This document shows positions 19,409-27,499 of a DNA stretch of 64,000 bases, in pieces. The stretch is from JAEUMD01 sp937950105 (GTDB taxonomy: Bacteria; Pseudomonadota; Alphaproteobacteria; Rhizobiales; Hyphomicrobiaceae): assembly GCA_036821845.1 (NCBI GenBank), contig DAISIT010000006.1, positions 1-64,000 of the forward strand, written 5' to 3'. How positions within the stretch are numbered: the first letter of the stretch is position 1; each line of letters starts with the position of its first letter. The position numbers and the translations under genes are program-made. Below the pieces are notes generated by a model. It ran no database searches and was not told the origin of the DNA. It was given only the letters and a program-made list of their open reading frames with translations.

Positions 19409-20692
19409 ATGGAAACCTTCGAGTTGTTTCAGCGCATGTCGGCGGCGCTGGCCATCGGGTTGCTGATCGGCCTCGAGCGCGGCTGGAAGGAGCGTGAGGA
19501 TCAGGAAGGCATGCGCTCTGCCGGCTTTCGCACGCATGCGCTGGCGGGCCTTCTGGGAGCGTCGTGGGGCGCGATCGCACTGCGGCCGGGCCTCGACGCA
19601 GCTGTCCTGCTCGGCCTCGCATTCGCCGCCTTTTCGTCTGCCATCATCCTCTTTCGCTATCGCGAATCCGGTCACGAGGGCACATTCGGGGTCACCTCGG
19701 TGGTCGCCGCCATGCTGGCCTTCGCACTCGGTGCGCTCGCCATGCTCGGTAATCTGCAACTCGCGATCGCGGCCGGCGTCGCCACCGCCGCTCTCCTCGC
19801 CCTGAAGCGCGCCATGCACGACTGGGTGCGGCAGTTGACCTGGGTGGAACTTCGCTCCGGCCTGGTGCTCGCCACCATGACGTTCATCCTGTTGCCATTG
19901 CTGCCGAACCGAGAGGTGGCGGAGCTCGGCGGCCTCAACCCGTATGAACTCTGGCTGATGACGGTGATGATCGCCGCCATCTCGTTCGCCGGCTACGTGG
20001 CGGTGAAGGTCGCCGGCAACACGCATGGGGTCATCCTGACGGGCATCGCTGCCGGCCTCGTGTCGTCCACCGCCGTCACCATGACGCTGGCCGAGCGGGC
20101 CAAGGAACGCCCCGAGATGACGCGGCTGTTCACGGCCGGAGCATTGCTCGCCGGCACCACCATGATGCTGCGGGTCCTCGTGGTCGTGTTCCTGCTCAAC
20201 AGTGCGCTCGCACGCCCGCTCGCGGCACCGCTCGCCGCCGCAGCACTGGCGACCGCGCTCTTCGCGGCACTTCTGATGAAGAATGAAAGACGCGACGGCA
20301 ACGGCGACGGAGCGCCGATCGATCTGAAGAACCCGTTCGATCTTGCGACCGTCCTGAAGTTCGGAGCGCTGCTGGCGGCCATCACGCTTGCGACGAAGCT
20401 CGTCTCGGGCTTCGCGGGCGGGCAAGGCCTGATCGGTCTCGCCATGCTCTCGGGGATCGGTGACGTGGATGCCATGACGCTCGCCATGACCCGGCAGGCG
20501 GGTAACGGCGTCGACATGACCCTCGCCGTGCAGGTGATCGCCGTCGTCGTCGCCGTCAACACCATCGCCAAAGCCGTGCTGGCGTGGAGCGCGGGCGGGA
20601 GCGGGCCGGGCCGCCTGATGCTCACCGGCGCCGCGATCGCCATCCTCGCCGGCGCCGCGGCACTGCTGGCGGAGCGCCAGCTGTTCGGCTGA
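19409..20692 (+). CDS. MgtC/DUF4010-type membrane protein (427 aa)
   Basis: Polytopic inner-membrane protein. The N-terminal part is MgtC-like (SAALAIGLLIGLERGWKERE, RTHALAGLLGASWG) and the remainder is the DUF4010 type (VAVKVAGNTHGVILTGIAAG, VSSTAVTMTLAERAK, MLSGIGDVDAMTLAM). I count about 12 hydrophobic spans. MgtC relatives affect Mg2+ and virulence physiology, but the role of this large form is unknown. Start at 19409 (METFELFQRMSAAL) is chosen because the family's N-terminal helix follows directly. It is convergent with the TerB-like gene, 6 nt from its end. Confidence 0.85.
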   Translation: METFELFQRMSAALAIGLLIGLERGWKEREDQEGMRSAGFRTHALAGLLGASWGAIALRPGLDAAVLLGLAFAAFSSAIILFRYRESGHEGTFGVTSVVAAMLAFALGALAMLGNLQLAIAAGVATAALLALKRAMHDWVRQLTWVELRSGLVLATMTFILLPLLPNREVAELGGLNPYELWLMTVMIAAISFAGYVAVKVAGNTHGVILTGIAAGLVSSTAVTMTLAERAKERPEMTRLFTAGALLAGTTMMLRVLVVVFLLNSALARPLAAPLAAAALATALFAALLMKNERRDGNGDGAPIDLKNPFDLATVLKFGALLAAITLATKLVSGFAGGQGLIGLAMLSGIGDVDAMTLAMTRQAGNGVDMTLAVQVIAVVVAVNTIAKAVLAWSAGGSGPGRLMLTGAAIAILAGAAALLAERQLFG

Positions 20693-20698
20693 GCACGC

Positions 20699-21112
20699 CT
20701 ACACCGCCTGCTGGCGCGCGGTTGCCGCTCGTTCCAGCGCCGCGCACACGAGCTTGTCGAGGCCCAGCGCTTCCGCCAGCAGATCGAGGAAGCGGATTTC
20801 CTCCGACACCACGCGGCGATCGCTGGCCGCGACCTCGGCCGCCAGAACATAGGCCGTCTCGCGCAGTCGCTCCGGCAGGCTCGCCGTGACGAGATCGAGC
20901 ACACGCCGCATGCCGCCCTCCTTGCCGAGGATGGCGCCGCACTCCTGGCTCTCGTGCAGAAGCCAGTTGCTGTCGAAATCGCGGAACGCCGGCAGTTCCT
21001 TGACCACCGAGCCGATGCGCGACAGCTCGGAATCGGAAATCGTGCGGTCGACGGCCGAAACCGTGATCATGGCGTAGATCAGAGCCTGCTCCGGCTTCAG
21101 CGGCGTATCCAT
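20699..21112 (-). CDS. TerB-like tellurite-resistance family protein (137 aa)
   Basis: All-helical cytosolic protein. MDTPLKPEQALIYAMITVSA, followed by DRTISDSELSRIGSVVKELP and later AAEVAASDRRVVSEEIRFLD, shows the twofold acidic-helix pattern of TerB/DUF533-type proteins, in which aspartates and glutamates may bind a metal. No other ter genes are close, so tellurite resistance itself should not be inferred. It is divergent from lysK and convergent with the DUF4010 gene. Confidence 0.78.
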   Translation of the reverse strand: MDTPLKPEQALIYAMITVSAVDRTISDSELSRIGSVVKELPAFRDFDSNWLLHESQECGAILGKEGGMRRVLDLVTASLPERLRETAYVLAAEVAASDRRVVSEEIRFLDLLAEALGLDKLVCAALERAATARQQAV

Positions 21113-21276
21113 GGTTTCCCTTCGTCTCCCGTCAGCCCGTCGTGCAGGCCGCCTCTATGTAGCCTCTCGACAGCGCTCCGCAAGCGTTGACGCGGCACCG
21201 TGCCGCCCATAGGGTGCCGCTCCTTTCGCGCTTCGCCCGGCTGCTCCGGGCCTCCATCCTGCTGAAAGACCGACCG

Positions 21277-22938
21277 ATGACCGCGCCTGCCGTCGCGCCT
21301 GCCGATGCCGCTCTCGCCGCCGCCCTCGCCGACACCAAGGCCTGGCCATTCGAAGAGGCGCGCCGCCTCGTCAAGCGGCTGGACAAGCTGCCGGGTGGCG
21401 CCGACAAGATGGTCATTTTCGAGACCGGCTATGGTCCATCGGGCCTGCCGCATATCGGCACCTTCGGCGAAGTTGCGCGCACGAGCATGGTACGGCACGC
21501 CTTCGAGGTGCTCACGGGGCGCAAGACGCGCCTCATCTGCTTCTCCGACGACATGGACGGCCTGAGGAAGGTGCCGGACAACGTGCCCAACAAGGAGTTG
21601 CTGGCGACGGCGCTCGACAAGCCGCTGACCTGCGTGCCCGATCCGTTCGGCACACATGAAAGCTTTGCCCATCACAACAACGCGCGGCTCAGGGCATTCC
21701 TCGACCAGTTCGGCTTCGAGTACGAGTTCTTCTCGGCGACCGAATGCTATCGCTCGGGGATGATGGACGCGACGCTCCTGAAGATGCTCGCGGTGTACGA
21801 CGAGGTGATGGCCATCATCCTGCCGACGCTCGGGCCTGACCGGCAGGCGACCTATTCGCCGTTCCTGCCTGTCTCGCCCGTCTCCGGCAAGGTGCTGCAG
21901 GTGCCGATGATCGCGCGCGACGCTGCAAAGGGTACCGTCACCTACATCGAGCCCGACACCGGCGAGACCATCGAGACGCTGGTGACGGGTGGCCGCGTCA
22001 AGTGCCAGTGGAAGGCCGACTGGGCGATGCGCTGGACCGCACTCGGCGTCGATTATGAAATGGCCGGCAAGGATCTGATCGACTCGGTCACGTTGTCGTC
22101 GCGCATCTGCAAGGCGCTCGGCGGAACGCCGCCCGAGGGCTTCAACTACGAGCTGTTCCTCGACGAGAAGGGACAGAAGATTTCCAAGTCGAAGGGCAAC
22201 GGCCTGACCATCGAGGAGTGGCTGACCTACGCCTCGCCCGAAAGCCTGTCGCTCTACATGTTCCAGAAGCCGAAGGCGGCGAAGCGGCTCTACTTCGACG
22301 TGATCCCGCGCACGGTCGACGAATACCTGCAGTTCCTCGCCGCCTATCCGGCGCAGGAGGCGAAGGCGAAGATCGACAATCCGGTCTGGCACGTGCACGG
22401 CGGCAATCCGCCAGAGGCCGAACTGCCGATCACGTTCGCGCTGCTCCTCAACCTCGTCGCCGCTTCGAACGCGCACGACAAGGACGTGCTGTGGGGCTTC
22501 ATCCGCCGCGTGGCGCCGGGCGCCACGGCCGAGGAGCATCCGCTGCTCGATCATCTCGCCGGCTATGCGGTGCGCTATTACGCGGACTTCGTCGCAACGA
22601 AGAAGACGTTCCGCGCCGCCGACGACGTCGAGCGCGAGGCGCTGACGGCGCTCTCCGACGCGCTCGCCAGGGCGCCGGCGAATGCCACCGCCGAGCAGTT
22701 GCAGGGCATTCTCTACGACGTCGGCCGCACCATCCCGCGCTATCAGGATTTCGCCGCCAAGGGCGCCACGCCGGAGAAGCCCGGAGTTTCGAGCACGTGG
22801 TTCAACGCCATCTACAACGTGCTGCTCGGCGAGGAGAAGGGGCCGCGATTCGGCTCGTTCATCGAACTCTACGGTGTCGACAACACCCGCGCGCTCATCG
22901 CCAAGGGACTTGCGGGCGAACTGGTGACCAAGGCGTGA
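21277..22938 (+). CDS. lysK: Lysyl-tRNA synthetase, class I
   Basis: Charges tRNA-Lys. This is the class I enzyme found in archaea and many alphaproteobacteria, unrelated to the class II LysS. The HIGH-like motif is PSGLPHIGTF (about residues 54-63) and the KMSKS loop is QKISKSKGNG. The region between them (FSDDMDGLRKVPDN, KCQWKADWAMRW) is typical of LysRS-I. Length 553 aa is normal. Start at 21277 (MTAPAVAPADAA); the frame is open to 21187. An unknown zinc-ribbon-like gene follows after only 7 nt. Confidence 0.96.
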   Translation: MTAPAVAPADAALAAALADTKAWPFEEARRLVKRLDKLPGGADKMVIFETGYGPSGLPHIGTFGEVARTSMVRHAFEVLTGRKTRLICFSDDMDGLRKVPDNVPNKELLATALDKPLTCVPDPFGTHESFAHHNNARLRAFLDQFGFEYEFFSATECYRSGMMDATLLKMLAVYDEVMAIILPTLGPDRQATYSPFLPVSPVSGKVLQVPMIARDAAKGTVTYIEPDTGETIETLVTGGRVKCQWKADWAMRWTALGVDYEMAGKDLIDSVTLSSRICKALGGTPPEGFNYELFLDEKGQKISKSKGNGLTIEEWLTYASPESLSLYMFQKPKAAKRLYFDVIPRTVDEYLQFLAAYPAQEAKAKIDNPVWHVHGGNPPEAELPITFALLLNLVAASNAHDKDVLWGFIRRVAPGATAEEHPLLDHLAGYAVRYYADFVATKKTFRAADDVEREALTALSDALARAPANATAEQLQGILYDVGRTIPRYQDFAAKGATPEKPGVSSTWFNAIYNVLLGEEKGPRFGSFIELYGVDNTRALIAKGLAGELVTKA

Positions 22939-22945
22939 CACGGCC

Positions 22946-23437
22946 ATGCAGCGGCGCAGCCACGACGACGGTCGCTCGCTCGCAGCCTTCATGGACCGCA
23001 TCCATGTCGTTTGCCCATCGTGCGCACGCTGCGCACTGGTGACGATGACCGCGAAGGCGATCGCGCCGGGGTTGTCGGTTCTGCCTGGTCGCCTGACCTG
23101 CACGCACTGCGGCGGCAGCCGCACGCAGCGCCTGCCGCCGCGCACGATCGCGAGCTACGCGATCTACAAGGACGGCCGCGATCCGCTGTTCGGACTGCCG
23201 CTCTGGCTCGTGACGCGAACGCGGCATGGCCTGCTGTTCGCTTACAACGAGGAGCATCTGGCGGTGCTCGAGGCGTTCGTCGGGGCGACGCTGCGCGAGC
23301 GTCACGCGATGCCGGCGACATTCGTGCGCAACAAGACCCTGCAGTCGCGCCTGCCGCGCTGGATGAAGCTCGCCGCCAACCGCGGCGACGTTCTGAAGTC
23401 GCTGGCGCACCTGCGCGCGAAGGCAGCAACCGACTGA
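22946..23437 (+). CDS. Zinc-ribbon-like protein of unknown function (163 aa)
   Basis: The N-terminal part has two Cys pairs, CPSC (about residues 23-26) and CTHC (about 52-55), spaced like a zinc ribbon. The rest holds hydrophobic beta-like stretches (LFGLPLWLVTRTRHGLLFAY) and a basic C-terminal helix region (SRLPRWMKLAANRGDVLKSL). I do not recognise a named family. ATG at 22946 lies 7 nt after lysK and is likely cotranscribed; Met16 (22991) is an alternative start. A link to tRNA or translation is suggested only by the neighbour. Confidence 0.7.
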   Translation: MQRRSHDDGRSLAAFMDRIHVVCPSCARCALVTMTAKAIAPGLSVLPGRLTCTHCGGSRTQRLPPRTIASYAIYKDGRDPLFGLPLWLVTRTRHGLLFAYNEEHLAVLEAFVGATLRERHAMPATFVRNKTLQSRLPRWMKLAANRGDVLKSLAHLRAKAATD

Positions 23438-23460
23438 TAATGTCGGCGCACGCCACCGTG

Positions 23461-25197
23461 TCAGGCGTCGGCGTCGATCGTGCCGCTTGCGCGCTTCGTC
23501 CAGTTCTCGATCGCATCTTCCATGCGCGCCATGTACTTGACGTGCGGCGGGCGCACGTCGTGCACGAACAGCTCGCGGCGCACGGCGGCGTTGGTTCCCG
23601 TGAGATAGACCTTCACGCCGCGCTTCTCCGCCTTGCGCAACGTCCCGTGCATGGTGCGCGCCGCCGTCGAATCGAGCACCGGCACGGCGCTGAAATCGAC
23701 GATGAAGGCCTTGTGAGTATCAGCGATCTTGTCGAGCGCCGCGCCGAGCGTCGCCGCCGCGCCGAAGAAGAACGCACCAGAGATACGGTAGGCGGCAATG
23801 TCAGGGTGATCGGCGAGCATGGCATCGAATGGTGTGTTGGCGCGCGCGGCACCGTCGGCCTGATCCTCGGAGACGAGGCCGTCGTGACGTTCGATGCCGG
23901 TCGCCTGCGCCATGCGGTTGACGAACACCACGGCGCCGAGCGCGAAACCAACGACGATCGCCTCTGTCAGGTCGCGGAAAATGGTCAGGAACAGCGTGGT
24001 CAGCACAACCAGCGCATCGCCGCGTGAAGCCGTGACCAGCGTCGCCAGTTCGCGCTTCTCCGCCATGTTCCAGGAAACGACCGCGAGCACGCCCGCCAAC
24101 GCTGCAAGAGGGATATAGCCGGCGAGGTTGCCGAGCAGCAGCACGAACAGCGCTATGAACACGGCGTGCAGCATGCCGGCGACCGGACCGTGAGCTCCCG
24201 AGCGCACATTTGTTGCCGTGCGGGCGATCGTGCCGGTGGCGCACATGCCGCCGAACAGACCGACCGCCATGTTGGCAACGCCCTGTCCGACAAGTTCGCT
24301 GTTCGAACGATGCTGGCGTCCGGTCATGCCGTCGGCGACAACTGCCGACAACAGCGATTCGATGGCGCCGAGCATCGCAAACGTGATCGCATCGGGCAGC
24401 ACCGCCCGCATCTTCTCCAGCGAGAACGCCGGCAGCGACGGCATTGCGATCGCTCCGCTGACACCGCCGAATCGCGATTGGATGGTGGCAACATCGAGCC
24501 CCGACAGAGCTGTGGCGAGGGCTGCGACGAACACCGCGATCAGCATTCCCGGCCAGTGTGGCCGCAGATGGCGCAAGCCGAGGATGATGGCGATGGTCGA
24601 CAGCGACAGCACGATGGTCGCCGGGCTTGCCGTCGGCAAAGCGTCCCACAGCACCGGGAATTTCTCGAGTAGCGGACCCGGCTCCTTCACCGCCAGCGTC
24701 AGGCCAAGCAGATCCTTGATCTGACTCGCCATGATGATGATGGCGATGCCGGTGGTGAAACCGACCGTGACAGGATAGGGCACCAGCTTGACGTAGGTAC
24801 CGAGCCGCAGCAGCCCGAGCCCGACGAGGAACACACCGCTCATCATCGTCGCGAGCAACATGCCGTCGATGCCGTGCCTGTCGACGGTGGCGCCGATGAG
24901 AACGATGAAGGCGCCCGCCGGTCCGCCGATCTGGTAACGGCTGCCGCCCAGCGCGGAAATAAGAAAGCCCGCGACGATCGCGGTGACCAGGCCTGCCGCC
25001 GGCGGCAGGCCCGACGCGATCGCTATCGCCATCGACAAAGGCAGCGCCACCACCGCGACAGTCAGTCCGGCAATGGCGTCGGCGCGCAGCTCGCGCTTGC
25101 CATAGCCTTCTCTCAGCACGGTAACGAGCTTCGGCGTGAACAGCTCGGCGAATGTCGGCTCAGCCGGAGCGATCGAACGGCGGCTTGGTTCGGCCAT
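23461..25197 (-). CDS. SulP-family anion transporter with STAS domain
   Basis: Inner-membrane transporter of the SLC26/SulP family, 578 aa, carrying sulfate, bicarbonate or related anions. About a dozen spans are seen. Family signatures include GLTVAVVALPLSMAIAIASG, QIGGPAGAFIVLIG and the FGGMCATGTIARTATNVRSG region before the last spans. A cytoplasmic STAS domain follows (about 435-545; FIVDFSAVPVLDSTAARTM). The substrate cannot be fixed by eye. ATG at 25197 is preferred over 25218 because GAGGA lies 8-9 nt upstream. Same strand as recR, about 220 nt downstream of it; tail to tail with the zinc-ribbon gene. Confidence 0.92.
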   Translation of the reverse strand: MAEPSRRSIAPAEPTFAELFTPKLVTVLREGYGKRELRADAIAGLTVAVVALPLSMAIAIASGLPPAAGLVTAIVAGFLISALGGSRYQIGGPAGAFIVLIGATVDRHGIDGMLLATMMSGVFLVGLGLLRLGTYVKLVPYPVTVGFTTGIAIIIMASQIKDLLGLTLAVKEPGPLLEKFPVLWDALPTASPATIVLSLSTIAIILGLRHLRPHWPGMLIAVFVAALATALSGLDVATIQSRFGGVSGAIAMPSLPAFSLEKMRAVLPDAITFAMLGAIESLLSAVVADGMTGRQHRSNSELVGQGVANMAVGLFGGMCATGTIARTATNVRSGAHGPVAGMLHAVFIALFVLLLGNLAGYIPLAALAGVLAVVSWNMAEKRELATLVTASRGDALVVLTTLFLTIFRDLTEAIVVGFALGAVVFVNRMAQATGIERHDGLVSEDQADGAARANTPFDAMLADHPDIAAYRISGAFFFGAAATLGAALDKIADTHKAFIVDFSAVPVLDSTAARTMHGTLRKAEKRGVKVYLTGTNAAVRRELFVHDVRPPHVKYMARMEDAIENWTKRASGTIDADA

Positions 25198-25420
25198 CGG
25201 CAGGGTCCTCGAACGCATGTCACCAAGTCAGACAGGCGCGTGCGAATCACGGTCGCTCGGCTGGTCGTCGCGGGTCATGCTATGGGACGTGCCGCGCGCG
25301 GGGCAATTCCACTCTTCGGCGCAGAACAGCGGAGAACATGCGAGAACGCGCGAGAACAGCAGCTCGCGCAGCACCACTGGCGAACCTCGAATGCGGCTCA
25401 GGCTGGTCGTGGAGCCCGCC

Positions 25421-26026
25421 CTACAGACGGCGGCGAGCCTTGAAGGCGGCGGCCAGCGTTCCCTCGTCGAGATAGTCGAGCTCGCCGCCGATCGGCACAC
25501 CCTGCGCGAGGCGCGAGACCGCGACTCCCGTCGGCGCCAACTGTTCCGAGAGATAATGCGCGGTCGACTGCCCCTCGACGGTCGCGTTGAGTGCCAGCAG
25601 CACTTCCTTCACCTCGTCGGATGCCGCCCGCTCGATCAGTCGCGCGATGTTCAATCGCTCGGGACCGATGCCGTCGAGCGGCGACAGATGCCCGCCGAGC
25701 ACGTGATAGCTGGCGTTGACCACGCCCGCGCGCTCCAGCGCCCACAGATCGCCGACCTCCTCGACGACCACGATCATCGAGGAATCGCGGCGCGGGTCCT
25801 GGCAGAGCGAGCACGGCGCGAGCGTATCGACATTGCCGCAGGTCGGGCACACGACGATCTTCTGCATCGCCTCGTTGAGGGCATCGGCGAGCGGCGCCAG
25901 CAGTTCGCTGCGCTTCTTGATGAGTGCCAGCGCAGCCTTTCTCGCCGAGCGCGGCCCAAGTCCCGGCAGTCGCGCCAGCAGCGACACCATGCGCTCGATC
26001 TCCGGCCCTGCGATCTTCTTCGACAT
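25421..26026 (-). CDS. recR: Recombination mediator RecR
   Basis: Works with RecF and RecO to load RecA at gaps. At 201 aa the length is standard. The N-terminal helix-hairpin-helix is LLARLPGLGPRSARKAAL (about 16-33). The C4 zinc finger uses C60, C63, C72 and C75. The Toprim domain follows (SMIVVVEEVGDLWALER, then YHVLGGHLSPLDGIGPE), and the C-terminal Walker-B-like segment is LAQGVPIGGELDYLDEGTL. It is the last member of the dnaX-ybaB-recR group, with a DUF2585 gene inserted before it. Confidence 0.97.
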   Translation of the reverse strand: MSKKIAGPEIERMVSLLARLPGLGPRSARKAALALIKKRSELLAPLADALNEAMQKIVVCPTCGNVDTLAPCSLCQDPRRDSSMIVVVEEVGDLWALERAGVVNASYHVLGGHLSPLDGIGPERLNIARLIERAASDEVKEVLLALNATVEGQSTAHYLSEQLAPTGVAVSRLAQGVPIGGELDYLDEGTLAAAFKARRRL

Positions 26027-26170
26027 CTGTTCTGTTGCTCGCTGTGCTCGCCGTCCGGCGCACTGGCGCCCGGCGCCCTCGGCGCCTGCGGCTGCGCCGA
26101 AGAAGGGTTCGCCGCTACGGTGAGTGTGCCTTCGTTGCGCGCGGTATCGGGAACCGCCGCAGCGGGAAAA

Positions 26171-27058
26171 CTATCCGCCCGCCTGCCATTTCGCGATGCC
26201 CTCGACCGGCCACAGCAGCATCAGCACGTTGAGCGTGAGATTGTCGCGGATCGCCCACAGCATGAACAGCTCGAGGCCGACGAACAGCAGAGCGCTCGCC
26301 GCCACCGGCAGCACGCGCGCCAGCAGGAAGCCTGCGATCATGGCCACACTGTCCATCACCGAGTTGACGATGCTGTCGCCGTAGTAGTCGAGCGAGACCG
26401 TCGCCGTGCGATAGCGGTTGATGACGAAATCGGTGTTCTCGACGATCTCCCAGCCGGCTTCGAGCGCAACCGCCGCAGCAAGTCGCGCCGGCCACGACGC
26501 ACGCGGCATCGCCCAAGTGAAGAACGCGTAGAACAGCAGCCCGTGCAGGATATGGCTGAAGGTGTACCAATCGGTCAGATGCTGGGAGTTCTCCGAACTC
26601 TGCACGACGCCGTGCCACAGCTTGACCGTGCCGCACTTGCAGATGGCAACATGCCCCATCAGGTGCAGGACGATCGCCTGCAGCACGATGAAGCCCAGCG
26701 CCGCGAGCAACCACAAGCGACCATCCGTCAGATCGAGACCTGTGCGCGGCGCCGCAATCGACGCCGCCGTCGCGCGACGACCATCGGCACGCGAGGGCGG
26801 GAGGGTCGCCTTTGGCGCGACCGATACCGGTTTCACCGACGTTGGTTTGGCCGCGGCCGCCTGGGCCGCACTCACCTTGGGCGGTGCCGCCTTGACGGTC
26901 GCGGCATGCATCGCCGCAGCCGACTGCGCCGACGCGCGCGGGGGCGCAACACTCTGAGGTGCGTGCGCGGCGTCGGGCGCACTCACCTTGGCGGAAGCTG
27001 GCTCGGCCGCGTGTTTCTGCTTGTGCTTCCGCTTGCGGCCGCCGCCGTACTTGCGCAT
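26171..27058 (-). CDS. DUF2585 (UPF0314) membrane protein with Ala/Pro/Lys-rich N-terminus
   Basis: Membrane protein of unknown function, 295 aa. The C-terminal 190 residues fit the DUF2585/UPF0314 family: GHVAICKCGTVKLWHGVV, NSQHLTDWYTFSHILHG, then EAGWEIVENTDFVINRYR, with four to five spans. Conserved His, Cys and Glu residues suggest an active site, but no function is known. Ahead of it lie about 105 extra residues, basic at first (KYGGGRKRKHKQKH) and then Ala/Pro-rich, unusual for the family. It lies between ybaB and recR on the same strand with short gaps. Confidence 0.85.
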   Translation of the reverse strand: MRKYGGGRKRKHKQKHAAEPASAKVSAPDAAHAPQSVAPPRASAQSAAAMHAATVKAAPPKVSAAQAAAAKPTSVKPVSVAPKATLPPSRADGRRATAASIAAPRTGLDLTDGRLWLLAALGFIVLQAIVLHLMGHVAICKCGTVKLWHGVVQSSENSQHLTDWYTFSHILHGLLFYAFFTWAMPRASWPARLAAAVALEAGWEIVENTDFVINRYRTATVSLDYYGDSIVNSVMDSVAMIAGFLLARVLPVAASALLFVGLELFMLWAIRDNLTLNVLMLLWPVEGIAKWQAGG

Positions 27059-27083
27059 GTCGCTATCGTCCTTGCGTAACGTC

Positions 27084-27404
27084 TCAGAACAGCTTCATGC
27101 CGGGCGGGATCGGCAAGCCGCCCGTCACCGCCTGCATCTTCTCCTGCACGGTCGCCTCGACCTTGCCCTTGGCGTCCTGCACGGCGGCGACGATCAGATC
27201 CTCGACGATCTCGACCTCGTCCGGCTTCATCAGGCTCGGATCGATGCGCACCGAGCGCATGTCGCCCTTGCCATTGACCGAAACGCGCACGAGCCCGCCG
27301 CCCGACTGCCCGTCGATCTCCAGCGCTTCCAGTTCCTCCTGCACCTTCTGCATGCGCGCCTGCATCTCGCGCACCTTCGACATCATGCCCATCAGGTCTT
27401 TCAT
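27084..27404 (-). CDS. YbaB/EbfC nucleoid-associated protein
   Basis: Small DNA-binding protein of 106 aa that forms tweezer-like dimers. The N-terminal Met-rich helix (MKDLMGMMSKVREMQARMQK) and the beta core (VRVSVNGKGDMRSVRIDPSL) match the family. Start at 27404 follows GAGACGGCG; the frame is open to 27428. It lies between dnaX and recR, the standard place in most bacteria. Confidence 0.95.
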   Translation of the reverse strand: MKDLMGMMSKVREMQARMQKVQEELEALEIDGQSGGGLVRVSVNGKGDMRSVRIDPSLMKPDEVEIVEDLIVAAVQDAKGKVEATVQEKMQAVTGGLPIPPGMKLF

Positions 27405-27499
27405 CGCCGTCTCTTTCCGCCGTTGCATGGAAGCTTCGTTCCGTTAACCCGCGCCCGTGAGATCTGCAACCACGATGGGCCGCGCCCCACGCCGTCGCT

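Noticed and set aside
20699..21112. Tellurite-resistance operon
   Set aside because: Only one TerB-like gene is present, with no terC, terD or terZ nearby; TerB folds occur in many unrelated settings.
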